Positions 46,499 through 60,420 of a DNA stretch of 64,000 nucleotides are shown here, piece after piece. Source of the stretch: Phoenix dactylifera (Eukaryota > Streptophyta > Magnoliopsida > Arecales > Arecaceae); NCBI RefSeq assembly GCF_009389715.1, contig NC_052393.1, positions 868,001 through 932,000 on the forward strand. Direction: 5' to 3'. The notes under the pieces are model-generated. The model was not told the origin of the DNA, did not search any database, and saw only the letters and a program-made list of their open reading frames with translations. Every line of letters begins with the position of its first letter. Within the stretch, counting starts at the first letter, position 1. The translations under genes were made by a program, and so were the position numbers.

Positions 46499-48809
46499 TA
46501 GATTCCTACAACTTGACATATGGCATATTTTGGTGCACCACGAAAGTAACCCAGTTGAGATTTGCCTCCCTTCTACAAGAATAGTTTTCTCAACCAGTTT
46601 CATGATAATAATGAGGTGAGGAAAGAAAAAGCTCTCATGTGAATTTATTCTAGGCTAGAGGCATGTAGGCAAATAGAAAATTGCTGTATATTACTGTAGA
46701 AAACTTCTATAACATGTTTGTAAAGAATTCACACCAGAATGTGATTATTTGAAAAGGTATAGCTACCATGGTGTCAAAGGTTGGGATAGTGGTGGAGTCC
46801 AAATCCTCTTTGCCTTGACGACGTGGGTACAACATGCATCCAATATGATATTTACAAAAGATCAAAGAACTTAGTATCTTCTCACAAGTCTTTTTGGGAG
46901 AGGTCCTATGTTGTTATAAATAGTATCAAAATGAATTCGGCCTATGGCCCATGTGGACCGTGATATTTTTGATTAGATTTACGATACTTATAAATAAATT
47001 TGGACTCTTAGGTTGGTATGTACTTATTTATACAAGGCTAAGATTGCCTCACGTAAATGCAAAAATTCTTGATCTAAAATTTTTATGCACAAAAAGGTTT
47101 TATGTATGTTTCACTAGAAGTGTTATCAATTATAACTTAAAGTGTTTAATATTTAATAAATTAAAAAAAGTAATAAAATAGTATATCCTACATGTTAATG
47201 ATCAACTATACTAGTACATTAGGTAGAGTGCAGGAGGGACCCGTCCTAATGATATGCAATAGATATCTACTGATACAAGTTCTTTGGAATGGAACAAATA
47301 ATAAAAAGGTAAAGTAGTTTGAAAATGGAAGAAGCAAGAACAAAGTAAAAAAGAAATGGGAAGAGATTATTTCCCCCTTGACACTTGCTGTAGAAGGTCA
47401 CTTTTGACCGAAACCAAGAACATGCAGGCATGCCCTTTTCTAACGAGAGTGCATCTTTGTACACTCAAATATGAATCACCTCGCGTAACTTCTAACCAAA
47501 ACCAAAATCAAGAACGTGAAACTTCTCTGTTTCTTGATGATTGGCTGCTGATTCTTGACACCGCACAGCTTTATAAGTTACATACATATTTCTCTGTCAT
47601 TCGTAGTAGAGCTCATTTTTATGGTTATTCCATTATAGGTCCAACCTAGTCCCACTTGTGGGCTCAACAGAAAACTTGTTTTCTTCTTTCAAGGAACTTA
47701 GCCGAAGCCTTGCATTTGGACGAGTAACATTGACGCATCAACACAGATCGCATCGAAGAAGGACCCAACTCACCCAACCCCATTGAACCAACATGGACTT
47801 GACAAAAATTATATACAGATCCATACATATAATATCAGAGAGGTATATATTGTTTTAGGTTTCGTCTATCAAATTTTGCAACTAAAATAATATTAGATCT
47901 TCGTGGGTTTTTATTTTTCTCAGACATCCCAAAGTAATTTGACTCTATTTTTTTTCAAAAAAATCTAATCCATCTTCTATCCATGTCCCCAAATAATAGG
48001 GTTCTTTTGAAAATCAAAAGGAAAAAAAAAACAATACTCTTTAGCTAATTTATGGATTTTATATATCTTATCTGAAATTCTATTAATGTGCAGTGGAGAT
48101 TTTTTTTTTCTTGCTAGTATATGCAACACATCTTTGATTTTGGTTTATTAAGCGAAGGAATCAGATGTGGATCTAAAATTAGATTGAAAGGTAATTTAAA
48201 TCAAGTTGTAGTCTACATTTGGGTAGCCCGACTCAACCTACATGTCGTTCAAGCTTTGGAGAAGGTTTTGGCATCAAGAATTTTAAAGCCTAATTGTCTT
48301 AGCTATCATGGTGGATGACCCATAGGTAGTTAAACTTGGATCTTAGTATCATCTCAGTCAAGGTGGCAAATAAATAATATTCAAAAAGAAATCCTGTACT
48401 ATTCTGAAATGTCAATTAATGCATAGAAATAGAGCAACCGAAATACTACAAATATAGCAAAACTTAGTTGAACCGCATGTTGATTTTAGGATTTTTTTTA
48501 AAATTAATCCTCACAATCTCTAATATTTGCGTGTTAGCGCTTGTCTTTTTCTTATTACGGCATTACACATGGAAAAAAAAAAATTATTGACTTAATAGTT
48601 GACTGGACCAAGTCATCGGACTGAGAAAGTCGCCGAACGGGATCGAGTGCAAGGGTATGGAATGCCCTCGGACGCAGCGTGGATATCTTTGCCCCATGCG
48701 TGACCTAAATGACTTCGGTTGAATAGGTCAGCCTGAGAAAATACCCAGCGCGTGCCTTGGGTTGTAGATGTGATCCTCCTCGTTCCACGTCCCACTCGAT
48801 CGATCACCT
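46499..48809. repeat. Module sequence between CACTA and WAK3
   Basis: Bases 46499-46690 continue the 3' flank (match 19503-19690). Bases 46990-47760 match 63560-64000. Bases 47760-48110 match 9590-9980, and 48125-48809 is the WAK3 upstream region (match 32040-32736). No gene seen. Confidence 0.7.
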
Positions 48810-48817
48810 CTATATAT
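48810..48817 (+). promoter_or_regulatory. TATA box of WAK3
   Basis: TATATATT, 115 bp upstream of the ATG, within the block CACTCGATC...TATATATTCAGCGGCGCGC that is shared with the stranded WAK1 promoter. Confidence 0.65.
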
Positions 48818-48924
48818 TCAGCGGCGCGCTAAGGCATATGTACCAACTCTAACTACATATTGGGAAGACGAGGAAGCATATTGATTTTTTTGTTCATCAA
48901 ACAAAAAAAAACATCGAATAAAGA

Positions 48925-51528
48925 ATGAGAGTTACATTTATGGGAGAGTCCGGGAGAGGGGTCGTCGGAGGAGTAAAGCCATTCATGGGCGCATGGATGC
49001 TGCTGTGCTACTCCCTCTTGACGGTACTGCTCATTGCCGGGATGGCATCGGCATTGAACAACACGCTGCCTGGCTGCCGACCAACATGCGGCAACGTTAG
49101 CATCCCCTACCCATTCGGCATCGACCCGGACTGCTACCTTCCTGGCTTCGCACTTAGCTGCAACGACACTGGGAATGGCGTCCACAAACCTTTCTCCACC
49201 AACGTCGAGTTCATCAACATAGACTTGCTGGCAGCCCAGGCTAGCATCTACAATCAAATATCCTGGCAATGCTACAACCACACGTCCAACGGTACGTCGA
49301 ATACCACATGGTATCTAGACTTCATCAACGATCCATACCGGTTCTCCGATGCCGATAACAAGTTCACAGTTGTCGGCTGCGACACCCTCGCGTACATCAA
49401 CGGGCAGAATCAGCAAGACAGCTACGACGGCGGATGCGTAACGGTCTGCGACAGCAGTAAGAGCCTGACAAACGGGTCATGCTCCGGCATCGGCTGCTGC
49501 CAGACATCCATCCCCAAGGGAATCAACTATTATGAAGTGACCTTCGATCGCAACTTCAACAACTCCCTGGTGTGGGATTTCAATCCCTGCAGCTTCGCCG
49601 TTCTGGCAAAAACCGACTGGTTCAAGTTCAACACGACTTACATTACTAGCACCGATTTCTATTATACGCATGGAGGGCGGGCGCCCATTGTGTTGGACTG
49701 GGCCATCGGCGACGAGCCCTGCGAGCTCGCGCGGCGAAACACAACCTCCTATGCGTGCCAGAGCGATCACAGTGACTGCTTTAACCCCTCCAATGGCCCA
49801 GGATATATTTGCAAGTGCTCCAGAGGCTACCAAGGCAACCCCTATCTTGCCGATGGATGCCAAGGTCGATAATTACCTTCTCTCTCTGTGAGTATATGTG
49901 TCCTTCTCTCTCTGTTTCTGGAGCTGACCTTTTGATTTGTTGGACTGGGATGTTAGATATTGACGAGTGCGCTCACAAAGATAAGTATCCATGCTATGGG
50001 ACTTGTACCAACATAGCTGGGGATTACAATTGTACTTGTCTGCCAGGCACAAATGGCGACGCGAAAAAAGGACCCTGCAATCCCGACCAGGGAAGCCACA
50101 GCCATCCTTTCTCATCAGTGAAATTGGTTATAGGTAATCCCTCCCTTGGCAAGAATTTCGGTTTCTACCGCTTCTATCAAGTTTCATTAGACACGCATCA
50201 GGCACAAACTTCAACTATGCAAAGCATAGAACTAGGCTGCTTAAAAGTTTCAATCTTTCGTTTAGTATGGGAAAGGAATAAACACGAGGGAAACCTCCTT
50301 GTTTTCGAACTCATCAATGATTTCTCTATCTGTCTATTTACAATCTCTAGGCATTGTCACTAGCACCAGCTTTGCCTTTGTGCTATTACTATGCATTGCC
50401 GTTTCTATGTTACGTGAAAGAAGAAAACTTATGAGGATAAAAGAGGAATACTTTCGGCGACATGGAGGGCGGTTGTTGCTAGAAGAGATAAAGTCGAAGC
50501 AAGGTCTTGCATTTAGGGTATTTACCAAAGAAGAGCTAGAGCAGGCAACAAACAACTTTGACAAGAACCGAATTCTTGGAGGTGGAGGCCATGGAACCGT
50601 CTACAAGGGAATACTGAATGACAGTCATGCAGTTGCCATAAAAAAATCAAAAATAATTGATGATTGCCAAAAGAAGGAATTTGGGAAGGAGATGGTTATT
50701 CTTTCTCAGCTCAACCATAAGAATGTGGTGAAGCTCTTGGGATGCTGTCTGGAGGTGGAAGTCCCTATACTGGTTTATGAATTTGTCTCAAATGGAACGT
50801 TATTCCAATTAATCTATGACAGAAAAAGGGCATCCCATATTTCATTGGATACCCGTTTGGAGATTGCTTTACAATCTGCAGAAGCCCTTGCATATCTACA
50901 TTCATCAGCTTCCCCTCCAATCCTTCATGGAGATGTCAAGTCTTCCAACATACTTTTGGATGACAACTACAATGCAAAGGTGTCCGATTTTGGAGCTTCA
51001 ATGTTGGTGCCAAAGGATGAAACTCAATTTGCTACACTAGTTCAAGGGACTTGTGGTTACCTGGATCCTGAATACCTACAAACATGTCAATTAACCGATA
51101 AAAGTGATGTTTATAGTTTTGGTGTTGTTCTTTTGGAGCTCCTCACTGGAAAGAAGGCAGTTTATTTTGAAGGATCTCATGAAGAAAGGAGCCTCTCATC
51201 AAGTTTTTTATCCGCCATGAAGGAGGATCGACTTCTACAACTTTTGGACAATCATATTAAAAATGAAGAAGATATGGAGTTGGTACAAGAAGTTGCTGAG
51301 CTAGCAAGGCGATGCCTCAATGTTAGGGGTGAAGATAGGCCTACGATGAAGGAGGTGGCTGATGACCTAGATCGGTTAAGAAAATTCAAGCAGCATCAAT
51401 TTTTACAGCATAATCCTGAAGAGATTGAGAGCTTGCTTAACATGCCATCAAGCTACACTGAAAATGAAATCTCTAGGTACTACAGTATAGAAAAGAAAGT
51501 AGCGTTGGATATAGAATGTGGAAGATGA
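48925..51528 (+). CDS. Wall-associated receptor kinase WAK3
   Basis: Exons 48925-49864, 49957-50133 and 50351-51528 (introns 92 and 217 bp) give 764 aa with the same phases as WAK2. Same architecture: signal peptide (MGAWMLLCYSLLTVLLIAGM), GUB_WAK (CRPTCGNVSIPYPFGIDPDC), EGF, EGF-Ca (DIDECAHKDKYPCYGTC, three codons longer in exon 2 than WAK2), transmembrane helix (GIVTSTSFAFVLLLCIAVSM), kinase with LGGGGHGTVYKG, VAIKK, HGDVKSSN and SDFGAS. The ectodomain differs from WAK2 in a patch around residues 115-135 (NHTSNGTSNTTW against RTSHDMSYML), while the stretch of about 75 residues from ALQSAEALAYLHSS to EYLQTC is the same in all three WAKs. The lineage-specific part is therefore the sensing half. 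No lesion was found. Confidence 0.9.
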
Positions 51529-52370
51529 TCTTTATTTTTTTCTTTTGTTTTTCGAAGAAGAGTTGGAGGATGATCATTTGCATAGAATAATATAAGTGTC
51601 TACCCCTATGTAAAGGAACTATGATGCTGATTTATATGTACTTGTGTGCGCATCTGCAAGATGCAGTATTTTTAGTTTATGAAATATGGCTTGTTTAAAT
51701 TATATATTTATGGTTTCATCCTAATTGTTGTTGATGCTGCTGTTGTTTTGCTAATCATCTGAACCACAGTTACAAATTTTAGGCTTTTATTTGAATAGAG
51801 GGCAGCTCGAAGTTCGATTATCCATTTACTTAAAAAATAATGGTATCCCCAAAGACAAACTTGAAATATATAGTGCAAAAATGCTCGGCCATGTAACAGG
51901 CCCGCAGATGAATAAATTCTTTAAGAAAATTATAATTGTCAAGTATGAACCGGTAAACAAACATCATAATCTATAGTCAGCATGATTTTTGAAGTTCAAT
52001 TATTTGGCACAACTCCAGCTTATATGCCCATTGCATTAAGGTACTTCTTAGGTTTGGGCACTTTCAAGTGAGTGAGCTTCTTATAAATTTCTTTGAAATG
52101 ATTACCGGTACTTTTTTTCATATTTTACAGAACATAATTGGACCTATTAATGCATCTGTTTTATTCAGTGACTCTACGTGGGAATAAGATGACCTGATCT
52201 AATTCGACCCAATGTCTTGCAAACGTGAATTTCTATTGGAATAGGACCACATTGAATGCAAAAACCTCCATAAGTATACCCTTGAGAGTTAATAATAAAA
52301 GATGTCCCACCTCCCTTATCTTCTTAGTAAACTCAATGTGAACACATATAATTTAAAACCTTCATAAGCA
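51529..52370. repeat. WAK 3' flank module, copy 3 (first part)
   Basis: Matches 17657-18430 and 35437-36210. A short internal duplication precedes the LTR remnant; it ends with AAGCA (52366-52370). Confidence 0.75.
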
Positions 52371-53222
52371 TTTATAGAGGAAAAAATGGATCGTCCAGCC
52401 CACAACTAAAAGGCCATCCAGTTTCGGCCCAGTAAACATTAACAACGATCGGTTGAATCTTCACCTCGGCCCAGGGTCAGCTCGCCCTCGGAAATCCGCC
52501 GAAAGCTCCACCAACTCCAGATGTTCGCCGACCCCCCCCCCCCCACCAAGTTCGGGGTACCTCCGGACAATCGCCGACCTACCCGCAACATACGCTCCGA
52601 CCCTCGAGCTCGGAGCGCTCTCCCGAGCATACTTTAGAACCCGAAAAACCGAGTTACTCACAGTATTAGCCAAGCCGACCTCGACAAATGCATGACGCGA
52701 CTACTTAACGAGCTCGGCCTCGTCAACGACCGCACCCATGTGCGGTTCTACGCTCACCTACGTGGCCGTACTCCACCACACTGCTGTATCATATCTCCAT
52801 AATCGGCCCACGGCAGTCAGACGGCACCCTGACTACTCCGGCAATACCCTGCTGTGACTGTCAATGCCCTACCATTCTCAAGAAGGGGCTGTACCGCACA
52901 TCACTAACCTACCTGAGCTGCACGCCATCCGGCTCAGAACCATACCCCCTCATAATGGGGGCTGATAGTACCTTCGTCATCTGGGCCACTCCACCGAAGC
53001 TATAAATAGCTCGGTCAGGTAACTCCTAAGGGACCTTTGGCTGGACCAAATTTATCCACTCTAACTTGATCGTCGGAGGGCCCTCACCGGAAAAATCGGT
53101 GAGGCTTTGTGCAGGTCCGCGGCCGTCGCGCAGGAGGTGGTCCCCGTCTTTCCATTTCCAATAATGGCGGCTCCCTCGGCTCCATTGGTATGGTCACCCT
53201 CGGGCCAGATTTGAACTACAAC
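52371..53222 (+). mobile_element. Gypsy-like solo LTR remnant
   Basis: An 852-bp GC-rich insert splits the 3' flank between CCTTCATAAGCA and AAGCACCTTTGAGAG, giving a possible 5-bp duplication AAGCA (52366-52370, 53223-53227). It has a TATA box (CTATAAATAGC near 53000) and, downstream, GATCGTCGGAGGGCCCTCACCG, typical of gypsy LTR R/U5 regions. A run of C occurs at about 52535. The left end lacks the usual TG. No coding region. Confidence 0.6.
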
Positions 53223-53790
53223 AAGCACCTTTGAGAGTTAATTATAAAACAATGTCCCACCTCTCTTATCTTCTTAGTAATATAAGAAAACTTTTCCATT
53301 TGAACTCGACACATGTTTGCACTGTCTTTTCCTGATGGGATAGGGATTTCATCTTTCGCATGAAAGATGGTTTCACCACCCAAATCCACTATTAGATCGT
53401 CAACTAGTCGCTTTAGGATATGTGCAAGTGGATGCATGATGAATTCGGAGCGCTCTGAGATCTATGCAGTGGGTGATCCTTCATGTGAAAGAAAGTGGAT
53501 CATCCCTTGTTTTTTTTTAGTGATGCTCTTAATTGGTTGATTCCTTGCATAGTTCCTCGTTCCGTCTTTTCTAAGGAGCTCTCCCTTAAAAAAATTCTCG
53601 TTCCAGTTGCTACAAAATGCCAAGCTGCATCTGCTCTTCATCTTTGGCATTACATGAGCAGCTCTCTTGTTTTTCTTTCTAGAAAACAATGAACCAAGAG
53701 TGGCGAATGGAGTGGATCCTCAATCTATCTAGATTCCTTCAACTTGATGTATTTTGATGTGCCGATAAAGTAACACAGTTGAGATTTACC
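53223..53790. repeat. WAK 3' flank module, copy 3 (second part)
   Basis: Matches 18415-19560 with deletions. It ends in the target duplication TTACC (53786-53790) and includes the uninserted CACTA site ATCTATCTAGATTCC near 53723. Confidence 0.75.
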
Positions 53791-56119
53791 TGTTAGGATC
53801 TGTGACATGCCGCTGAAAATTCAAAAATTTTCAGATATGCAGCGGAAAGACAGGTGCATATCCCGTTCATCGCATGAACGTATTTTAAAACCTTTTGTAG
53901 ATAGATCAGGATTAAATTCTTATTAAATCATTTTAAAATCATGATTAAGAAGATCAGATCTTCACCTTGTGCGGGTAGATGGTCTCCGCAAATCTGATTC
54001 ACGTGGTATTTGATGAAGGTTCAGTGGATGCCGCACACGCATCCGGCTTCTACATATATCCACACGAAGTAATGATTCGATCGAAGCCTTTGGATCTTCC
54101 CGGGGTGCTAGCTCCCTTGCAGAGATGGCTATAGATGGCTGAGATCCTCTCCTTTGAATCAACTCTTGATTGCCTTGAGAAGAGGAAGATGAAGAAGGAA
54201 TCTAGGAAGAAGAATAAAAGGCCCTTCGCAGCCTTTTCTTTTCCATACGCTAGAACCAAGGAAGAAAGACCAAGAGGAGATGAAAGCCTCCTCTTCTTTT
54301 CTTCTTGCTGATGGCGGATGAAAGGAGGAAGAGAGGAGAGATCTTCACGGCTGAAAATGAAGGGAATTCACTCAAAAATTCGCAGCCCCTTGACCCCCTT
54401 CTTTGTTGGTGTGTGGATAAGGATGAGCTCCTAAATTTTAGGAGCTCATCTTTATCCCTATTTTGAATTCAAATAGGAGGGGCATGGCCCCTCCTTTTTC
54501 CTTCACGCCACCAGCCAAGGGAGAGGTATGGGCCCCTCCCTCTTCTTCCATATGGTCAGCCCCTAGTTGATCAAATCAAGTAGGGAGGGTTGGGTCCAAG
54601 GATGGGTCCAATCCTATTCAAAATAGGATTATGTACACCCATTTTAATTTCTCCAAATTCTAATCCAATTAGAATTTAATTGAACCATGACTCTATTGAA
54701 CTCTTCAATCCTAATCCAATTAGGAGTCTTTTAATTAATTAGATTAAAATTAAAATTAATTAGGAGTTAAGAAAATCCTAATCTAATTAGGACTTATTAA
54801 ATTTCAGCCCTAAGGCAATTAGGACTTTAGAAATCCTATTTCAAGTAGGACTCTAATTTAATTGAAATCATAATCCAATTAGGACTCCAAGGATCCTACT
54901 CCAAGTAGGACTCATGATCAAGTCCAATTAATTAAATCAAATTAATTAAATTAAATTGCAATCCGATTACAATTATTCCTTCTTCAACTCACTAACTCTT
55001 AGCGGGTTAACCAATTATCAATCAAATTGATTATTTGTGATTTCTAATCACAATTCAACCATCAGACCGGTCAATACCTCTAATGTGTGTGACCCCATAG
55101 GATCTATTCTGACTGGTAGTGAGATATATTGCGATCTCTATCACAATATCATTGAAAACTCCTTTCAATGGGTTGAAACAATTCCAACTCAACTCACGAG
55201 AGATTATCGACCATCAAGATGATCCCTGTGAGTCTCACCATCCACCAGTGACACCTAGCAGTATGTAGTGGCTACCCAGCAGAATAGAATGATGAACCTC
55301 TAGGTGCAGTTATCATATGATACAGTCCTTCTATCGTGGATCCCTACAGACCGGAGGTCATGGATAACTCGTCAAACCCCGTCGTCCGTCATATGTCTAG
55401 ATTTATTCGACTTGAGTTCGATAGTGGAGAAAACTCTTTCTCCACTGTATATTACTGCTCTGGCCAAGGTCTTAGAACTCAGTCTAATAAATCACATAGG
55501 ATCACTCCTCTTCTATCAAGGTCGATAGATTCCATGTAAGTGCATACCCTACTCCTACAGTGAACCTACTGCAGCCAATCTACACTACAAGGACCCATAT
55601 GACTAGAGACCATGTATATGTATAGTCAAACTACAATAACCTCACTGTGAGTAGCCGAAGCGCCGCAGGTCAAAGGACCAGTCACACTACTGCAACATCA
55701 AGCAAGTCACTGACGAGTGGATAGACATTCAAGTGACTTCTTGTCTTGGTCATGCTCAGTACCTTTGTTCTCTAACAAGCACCTGCACTATCACTTCAGT
55801 GTCCCTACACTATGGACTCGAGTCTCGTCCATCCATAAGGAAAGCGATCTGTGCACTGATCGGATCGATCACCGTCCTCATGATGATCCATTGATCAGGA
55901 GCATTTAGAAATTAATCACCAATGATACATGGCTCAAATTCTCAACTCTTGAGAATATGTATCATTATCTTATTAATTCCTTTGGACGATTCATAGACAC
56001 ATAAACAATATGAATGAAAAGATGCCCTTTTATTATTCAATAATAAAGTCAAGTACAAATTTATGTTCCAGAATTAATAATGTGTCCGCCAGATTGGCTT
56101 CTAGGGCATACATCTAACA
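53791..56119. mobile_element. Solo LTR (2.3 kb)
   Basis: Ends are TGTTAGGATCTGTG and GGCATACATCTAACA (TGTTAG...CTAACA), flanked by a perfect TTACC duplication (53786-53790, 56120-56124). Uninterrupted counterparts of the site are at about 19556 and 46570. It has no direct repeat of its ends and no gag or pol, so it is a solo LTR. Short open frames inside (e.g. 55037-55539) have no recognisable content. On the minus strand it starts TGTTAGATGTATGCCCTAG, likely the element's true orientation. Confidence 0.85.
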
Positions 56120-58200
56120 TTACCTCCTTTCGATAAGCATGGTTATCTCATCCAGCTTTATGATAGTAATGAGGAGAGGAAAGAAAAAGCTCTCATGTGG
56201 ACTGATCGTAGGCTAGAGGGATCTTCAATTCGACTTTGGGTTAAAGGATCTTAATTTCTTTGTTTTTTAACCTTGGGGTACCGAAGGAATAAAAACGAAC
56301 CTTACACCATGCGGGTCGGCCAAACCGCAACCCCATCCGGCAATTGCTTGGCATTTACTCCTGCTAACGATTGACCGCTGGAGAAGACCCAGCAATGGAG
56401 CAAGTCCTCGGACGGGAACGAGTGTGTCGTTTTCCGGAAGACACGAACGTTGTGCGGATAAGAATGGCCGTCAAGGCCCCAAGAAACGAGGGATCGCGTT
56501 GAACGCGTCCTGAAAACACCATCAAGTGAGAACGTTGAGCCGGTCCGACTAGCAGCTAAAGCACTTGGTTGTCACCACAAATTAATGTCGCATTCATCTC
56601 GTGATCTGAATAGGGATGGAGTGAAGTAAAAATCAAAATAGCTAATTTTTTTGACGTGTTTAATCCCTAACTGAAATCAAAATTAAATTAAAAAATTAAT
56701 TAAATATTAAAGTATTTTAAAAAATTAAATAATTAAAGAGATATATTTGGAAATTAATTTTTTTAAAATAAATATGATAGAATAAGATTTAAATATTAAG
56801 AAGATAGCTCGGGTTAGGTAATGGGAAAGTGACTCCACCCAACCAAATAGATGGTCGTCGAACGGGATCGAGTGTATCGTTTTTCGAAAAACGAACGTTG
56901 TGCGGATAAGAATGGCCGTCCAAGGCCCCAAGAAACGAGGGATCGCGTTAAACGCATCTTGAACACCATCAAGTGAGAACGTTGAGTCCGTCCGACTAAT
57001 AGCTAGTGCACTTGGTTGTCACGACAAATTAATGTCGCATTCGTCTCGCGATCAGAATAGGGATGGAGCGAAGTAAAATCAAAATAGCTATTTTTTTATG
57101 TGTTTGATCCATAACTGAAATCAAAATTGAATATTAAAATATTTTAAAAATTAAATAATTAAAGAGATATTTTTGGAAAATTAATTTTTCTAAAATAAAT
57201 ATGATAGAATAAGATTTGAATATTAAGAAGACAGCTCGAATTAGATAATGGGAAAGTGACTCCACCCAACCAAATGTATGAAATGGGAGTCACTAATTTA
57301 TCCAAAGTTTAACTCTCTATCTAAATATGTGCAATAAGTCTACAATACGTCACCGAGTTGGATTTGTCTCCAACTTGCATACTTGACTCAAGGGCTCACT
57401 TTGTCCACCCATAGTTTCTGCATTAATCACCACTAGATAATTAACCCAGGTAATGCATATAACATGAGCACGTCTGACTATTTGTGCCAATCATGCTCAA
57501 CATCCATTGTTGATTGATGCAGAACCAAAAGTAGTTACTTACTCGGATGTTCTAGTGCAACATGCAAATTAGAGAGGAATTGAGCACAAGATTGACTTAG
57601 ATTGGGATTGGGGGATACCTAATTGATGCACATCAGAGGATCAAATTTAAACAACATGCATGCCTTGTTGATATACGCACTAGCATATATGGCTAGGGTA
57701 CCATTCTTTAATTTAGAAAATATACCTCTCCTAAAATATTATTTATTAATTGCATAGTCATCTAAAAAATATATTTTTATTAATATATGAAATATTTTAT
57801 TTTATTAATAAATACTTTCATTTATTTTGAATAAAATATAATTTTTGTTAATACATTAATATATTATTCAATATTATTAATCTTTTCAGAATATCATTAG
57901 CAAAAAATATTGTTATTTTTACTAAAATATACTATTCTTATCATTTGTGTTATTAATATCATTAATTTTGCTATTTTTACTAAAATATTACTAATTTTAA
58001 TTAATGTGCTACAATATTATTGTTTTGTATAATGTTTATATCAAAGAAACTCTTTTCATGGTTCGGCAGTCCCATGCATGATAATTTTTTTATGTGATAG
58101 GCCTCCAAAGATGGCAATTAAGCCCATTTCACCTCAATTTTGACTCTGCTTTGGCTTTTTCCCCTTGCAGTTTGTGGTGCCGTTACGCCCATAAGGCCTG
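56120..58200. repeat. Module continuing WAK3 flank, with a 450-bp tandem duplication
   Basis: Continues the 19560-21100 homology. A block at about 56397-56850 (starting GGACGGGAACGAGTGTG) is repeated at about 56854-57275 (GAACGGGATCGAGTGTA), ending at GACTCCACCCAACCAAAT in both. No gene seen; 57760-58030 is very AT-rich. Confidence 0.7.
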
Positions 58201-58706
58201 GCAAGTTGAGAATAGCCAGCTCTGCACTTCCGATTCAGTCTTATACCGTCCAAACTGATATCTGAGGCTTCCATATTCCAACCATGGAACCCACTACTAG
58301 AAATCAAAAATTACTTTGTTTCCCTGAGGAATAAGAAATCCCTAATAGTTAGTCCTACAAGGAGGAATCAAATTACTAGACGTTCAATTTCTTAAAAGCT
58401 TCCTCCTTTTTGATACTTATCATTAGGCCCATCTTCTTGCCCTGAGACAATTATTATAAAAATGGATATTAAATTCCGCTACGCATAAACGACACAAATC
58501 CATTACAGGCTTTCAAACATTTCAAGCCCAAACCAGCTTCTTCCACCATTTAGCTGTGAAGGTTAAGACCACCAACTTTCACTAGAGTGATGTGCATTTC
58601 TAACTGTTCTTGCTGGAAGACATATATCCTGGCTGCTGGTTAGAGGGAAAAATTTATGACTGTTGCTGAAACTTGTTGCACCTTCTGCTATGCGCCGAAG
58701 AACCAT
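58201..58706. other. Possible 3' UTR of the minus-strand exon
   Basis: Bases 58320-58706 match 37430-37800. No coding region; it lies just downstream of the stop codon at 58707 on the minus strand. Confidence 0.35.
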
Positions 58707-58804
58707 TTATTTCTTCTGGTTGTCTTGATAAACAGGCATCACATAGCCGGCAACACGATGTTCTGAATCAAACTCAAAAAGCTGACCTTTACGATCATAT
58801 TTAT
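58707..58804 (-). CDS. Candidate terminal exon, unidentified gene
   Basis: On the minus strand an acceptor GTTGGTGCAG (ending 58805) opens a phase-2 exon: DKYDRKGQLFEFDSEHRV then AGYVMPVYQDNQKK and TAA (58707-58709). The composition and splice site look real, and the first 16 residues and the AG are conserved at 37800-37862, where the copy is broken. No upstream exon was recognised, so this may be a fragment carried by the tandem unit. The family is unknown to me. Confidence 0.38.
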
Positions 58805-60009
58805 CTGCACCAACTCAGAGTAATCAAAACGTTGATTAGAATAGCAGACATGGAAACATTGATCATGATACTCGGCTGTGAGGACGCTTCACTTAAGTGT
58901 GTCCTCTGGGCTTTTTCATTAGAGCAATCAAATCACCAGAGGCCTAAATTATTGATTGGCTAGAGCAATGACCAATAGCCATTTTCACGCTGGCCAACGG
59001 TCGAGATTAACCTAACCATAGCATATAAGCTTCATATAAGCATCACCAATATTAACAATGTGGTGGGAATGTCTGCGCGTAGTTACATCTCCAAGTATAG
59101 ATTTGATCATGAATATTGAAATTTTTATATTGTTGATGTGCAAAAAGAATTTTATAACATTATTATGCATCATATTACTTGACGCTATGTCATCTCCATA
59201 TTAAACGACAAGCAACGCAAATGATTTATTAGAAACTATTTTTGTTTGTTTTAAGCATGCCTTGTACACTAGTTTGAAACATTCAAACAAGGTCTATATA
59301 TAATATTCCCATGGATGGTGTTGGTCTCTGGGATGGACGAGTCGAGAAGCTCCCATGAATCCGAAATTGAAGTGGCGTCATCCATTCTAGCGTTCTAGGC
59401 TTAAAGCTCAATCCAGTAAACCTACCTTTAAGTTTCATTAAATTCTCAAGGGAGGGAACCGAGTCGACAGTGAGGTGGTAAAGCTGAGAAAATCAGGTGA
59501 CCAATTCCTCGGCGAGACTCGGATCGGGCCAAGCTTAGGAAATAGGAATCAAGTCATATGTAAACGTCCGGCCTGGCCTAGGCCGGAGGGAATCCCTTAG
59601 CCCAGTTCGGACCGAACTGATATTCTTAAATTAAATAATAAATAACATATTGTTATATCACTAAAAAAATATTATATTACAATAATTTATCATCATTTTT
59701 TTTAAATATAACTCCTATATATAATATCTGCTATTTTATTTGGTACATATATCGGGCCAATGTCTTGTTATTTCTTTTAGATTTTCATTAGCCAATTCGT
59801 TTTTTTTTTAACTCTTTCTTGGTGTATGTCAATTTATATAAGTTATTGTGAAGAGATGTATGATACCCTGTCCATAGAAATTCCTTTTTCAACTTTTGAT
59901 GTTTTTCTTTCGCGATTGTTAATCAATTGACAGGGATACGGCAATTGCATTAATTGCTCATGCTTACAATTTCCCCTGCATATATGTTTTAAATTATTCT
60001 ATCGTGCAG
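58805..60009. other. Intergenic, no supported gene
   Basis: Mostly AT-rich. Bases 59330-59620 are more GC-balanced and hold no convincing frame. Confidence 0.35.
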
Positions 60010-60420
60010 GTGTCAAAGGATATTAAGTATGCTGATAAGCAACCTATCGTCCCATGGGGACCTAGGTATTCTCTTCTCTTTGTATAACATTAGAAAAATT
60101 TCTTATTTACTCATTCCGAGTGTTAAAGAGGTAGATAAATTATATAAATGCTATGATCTCATTCTGATTATTTCATCTATATCCATTATACACTGTTGAT
60201 ATTTGCTGCAAAATGAACTAATCTATCAATTATTAATCAGTTCCAATTCATTAGTTGAGCTGCTAAGTTGTAAAATGATTGATTACTACAGATCTTGACG
60301 ATTTGTTCTATTGTAGAAGTTCTGCTCATAATCTTTTTCTTTGTAATGTAGATTATGCTACAGAGAGATATATGGAGCAGATGGCTTTGGCCTTTCTTTT
60401 CCTTCCAGAGAACTTGCTCA
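60010..60420 (+). CDS. Two candidate exons, unidentified gene
   Basis: First exon 60010-60065: after ATCGTGCAG it reads VSKDIKYADKQPIVPWGP and ends with a phase-2 donor CCTAG|GTATT. Second exon from 60352 after TTTGTAATGTAG: joined in phase it continues LCYREIYGADGFGLSFPSRE; its end is uncertain. The splice sites and the joined frame agree, but no further exons or family were recognised. It could be a gene fragment. Confidence 0.3.
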
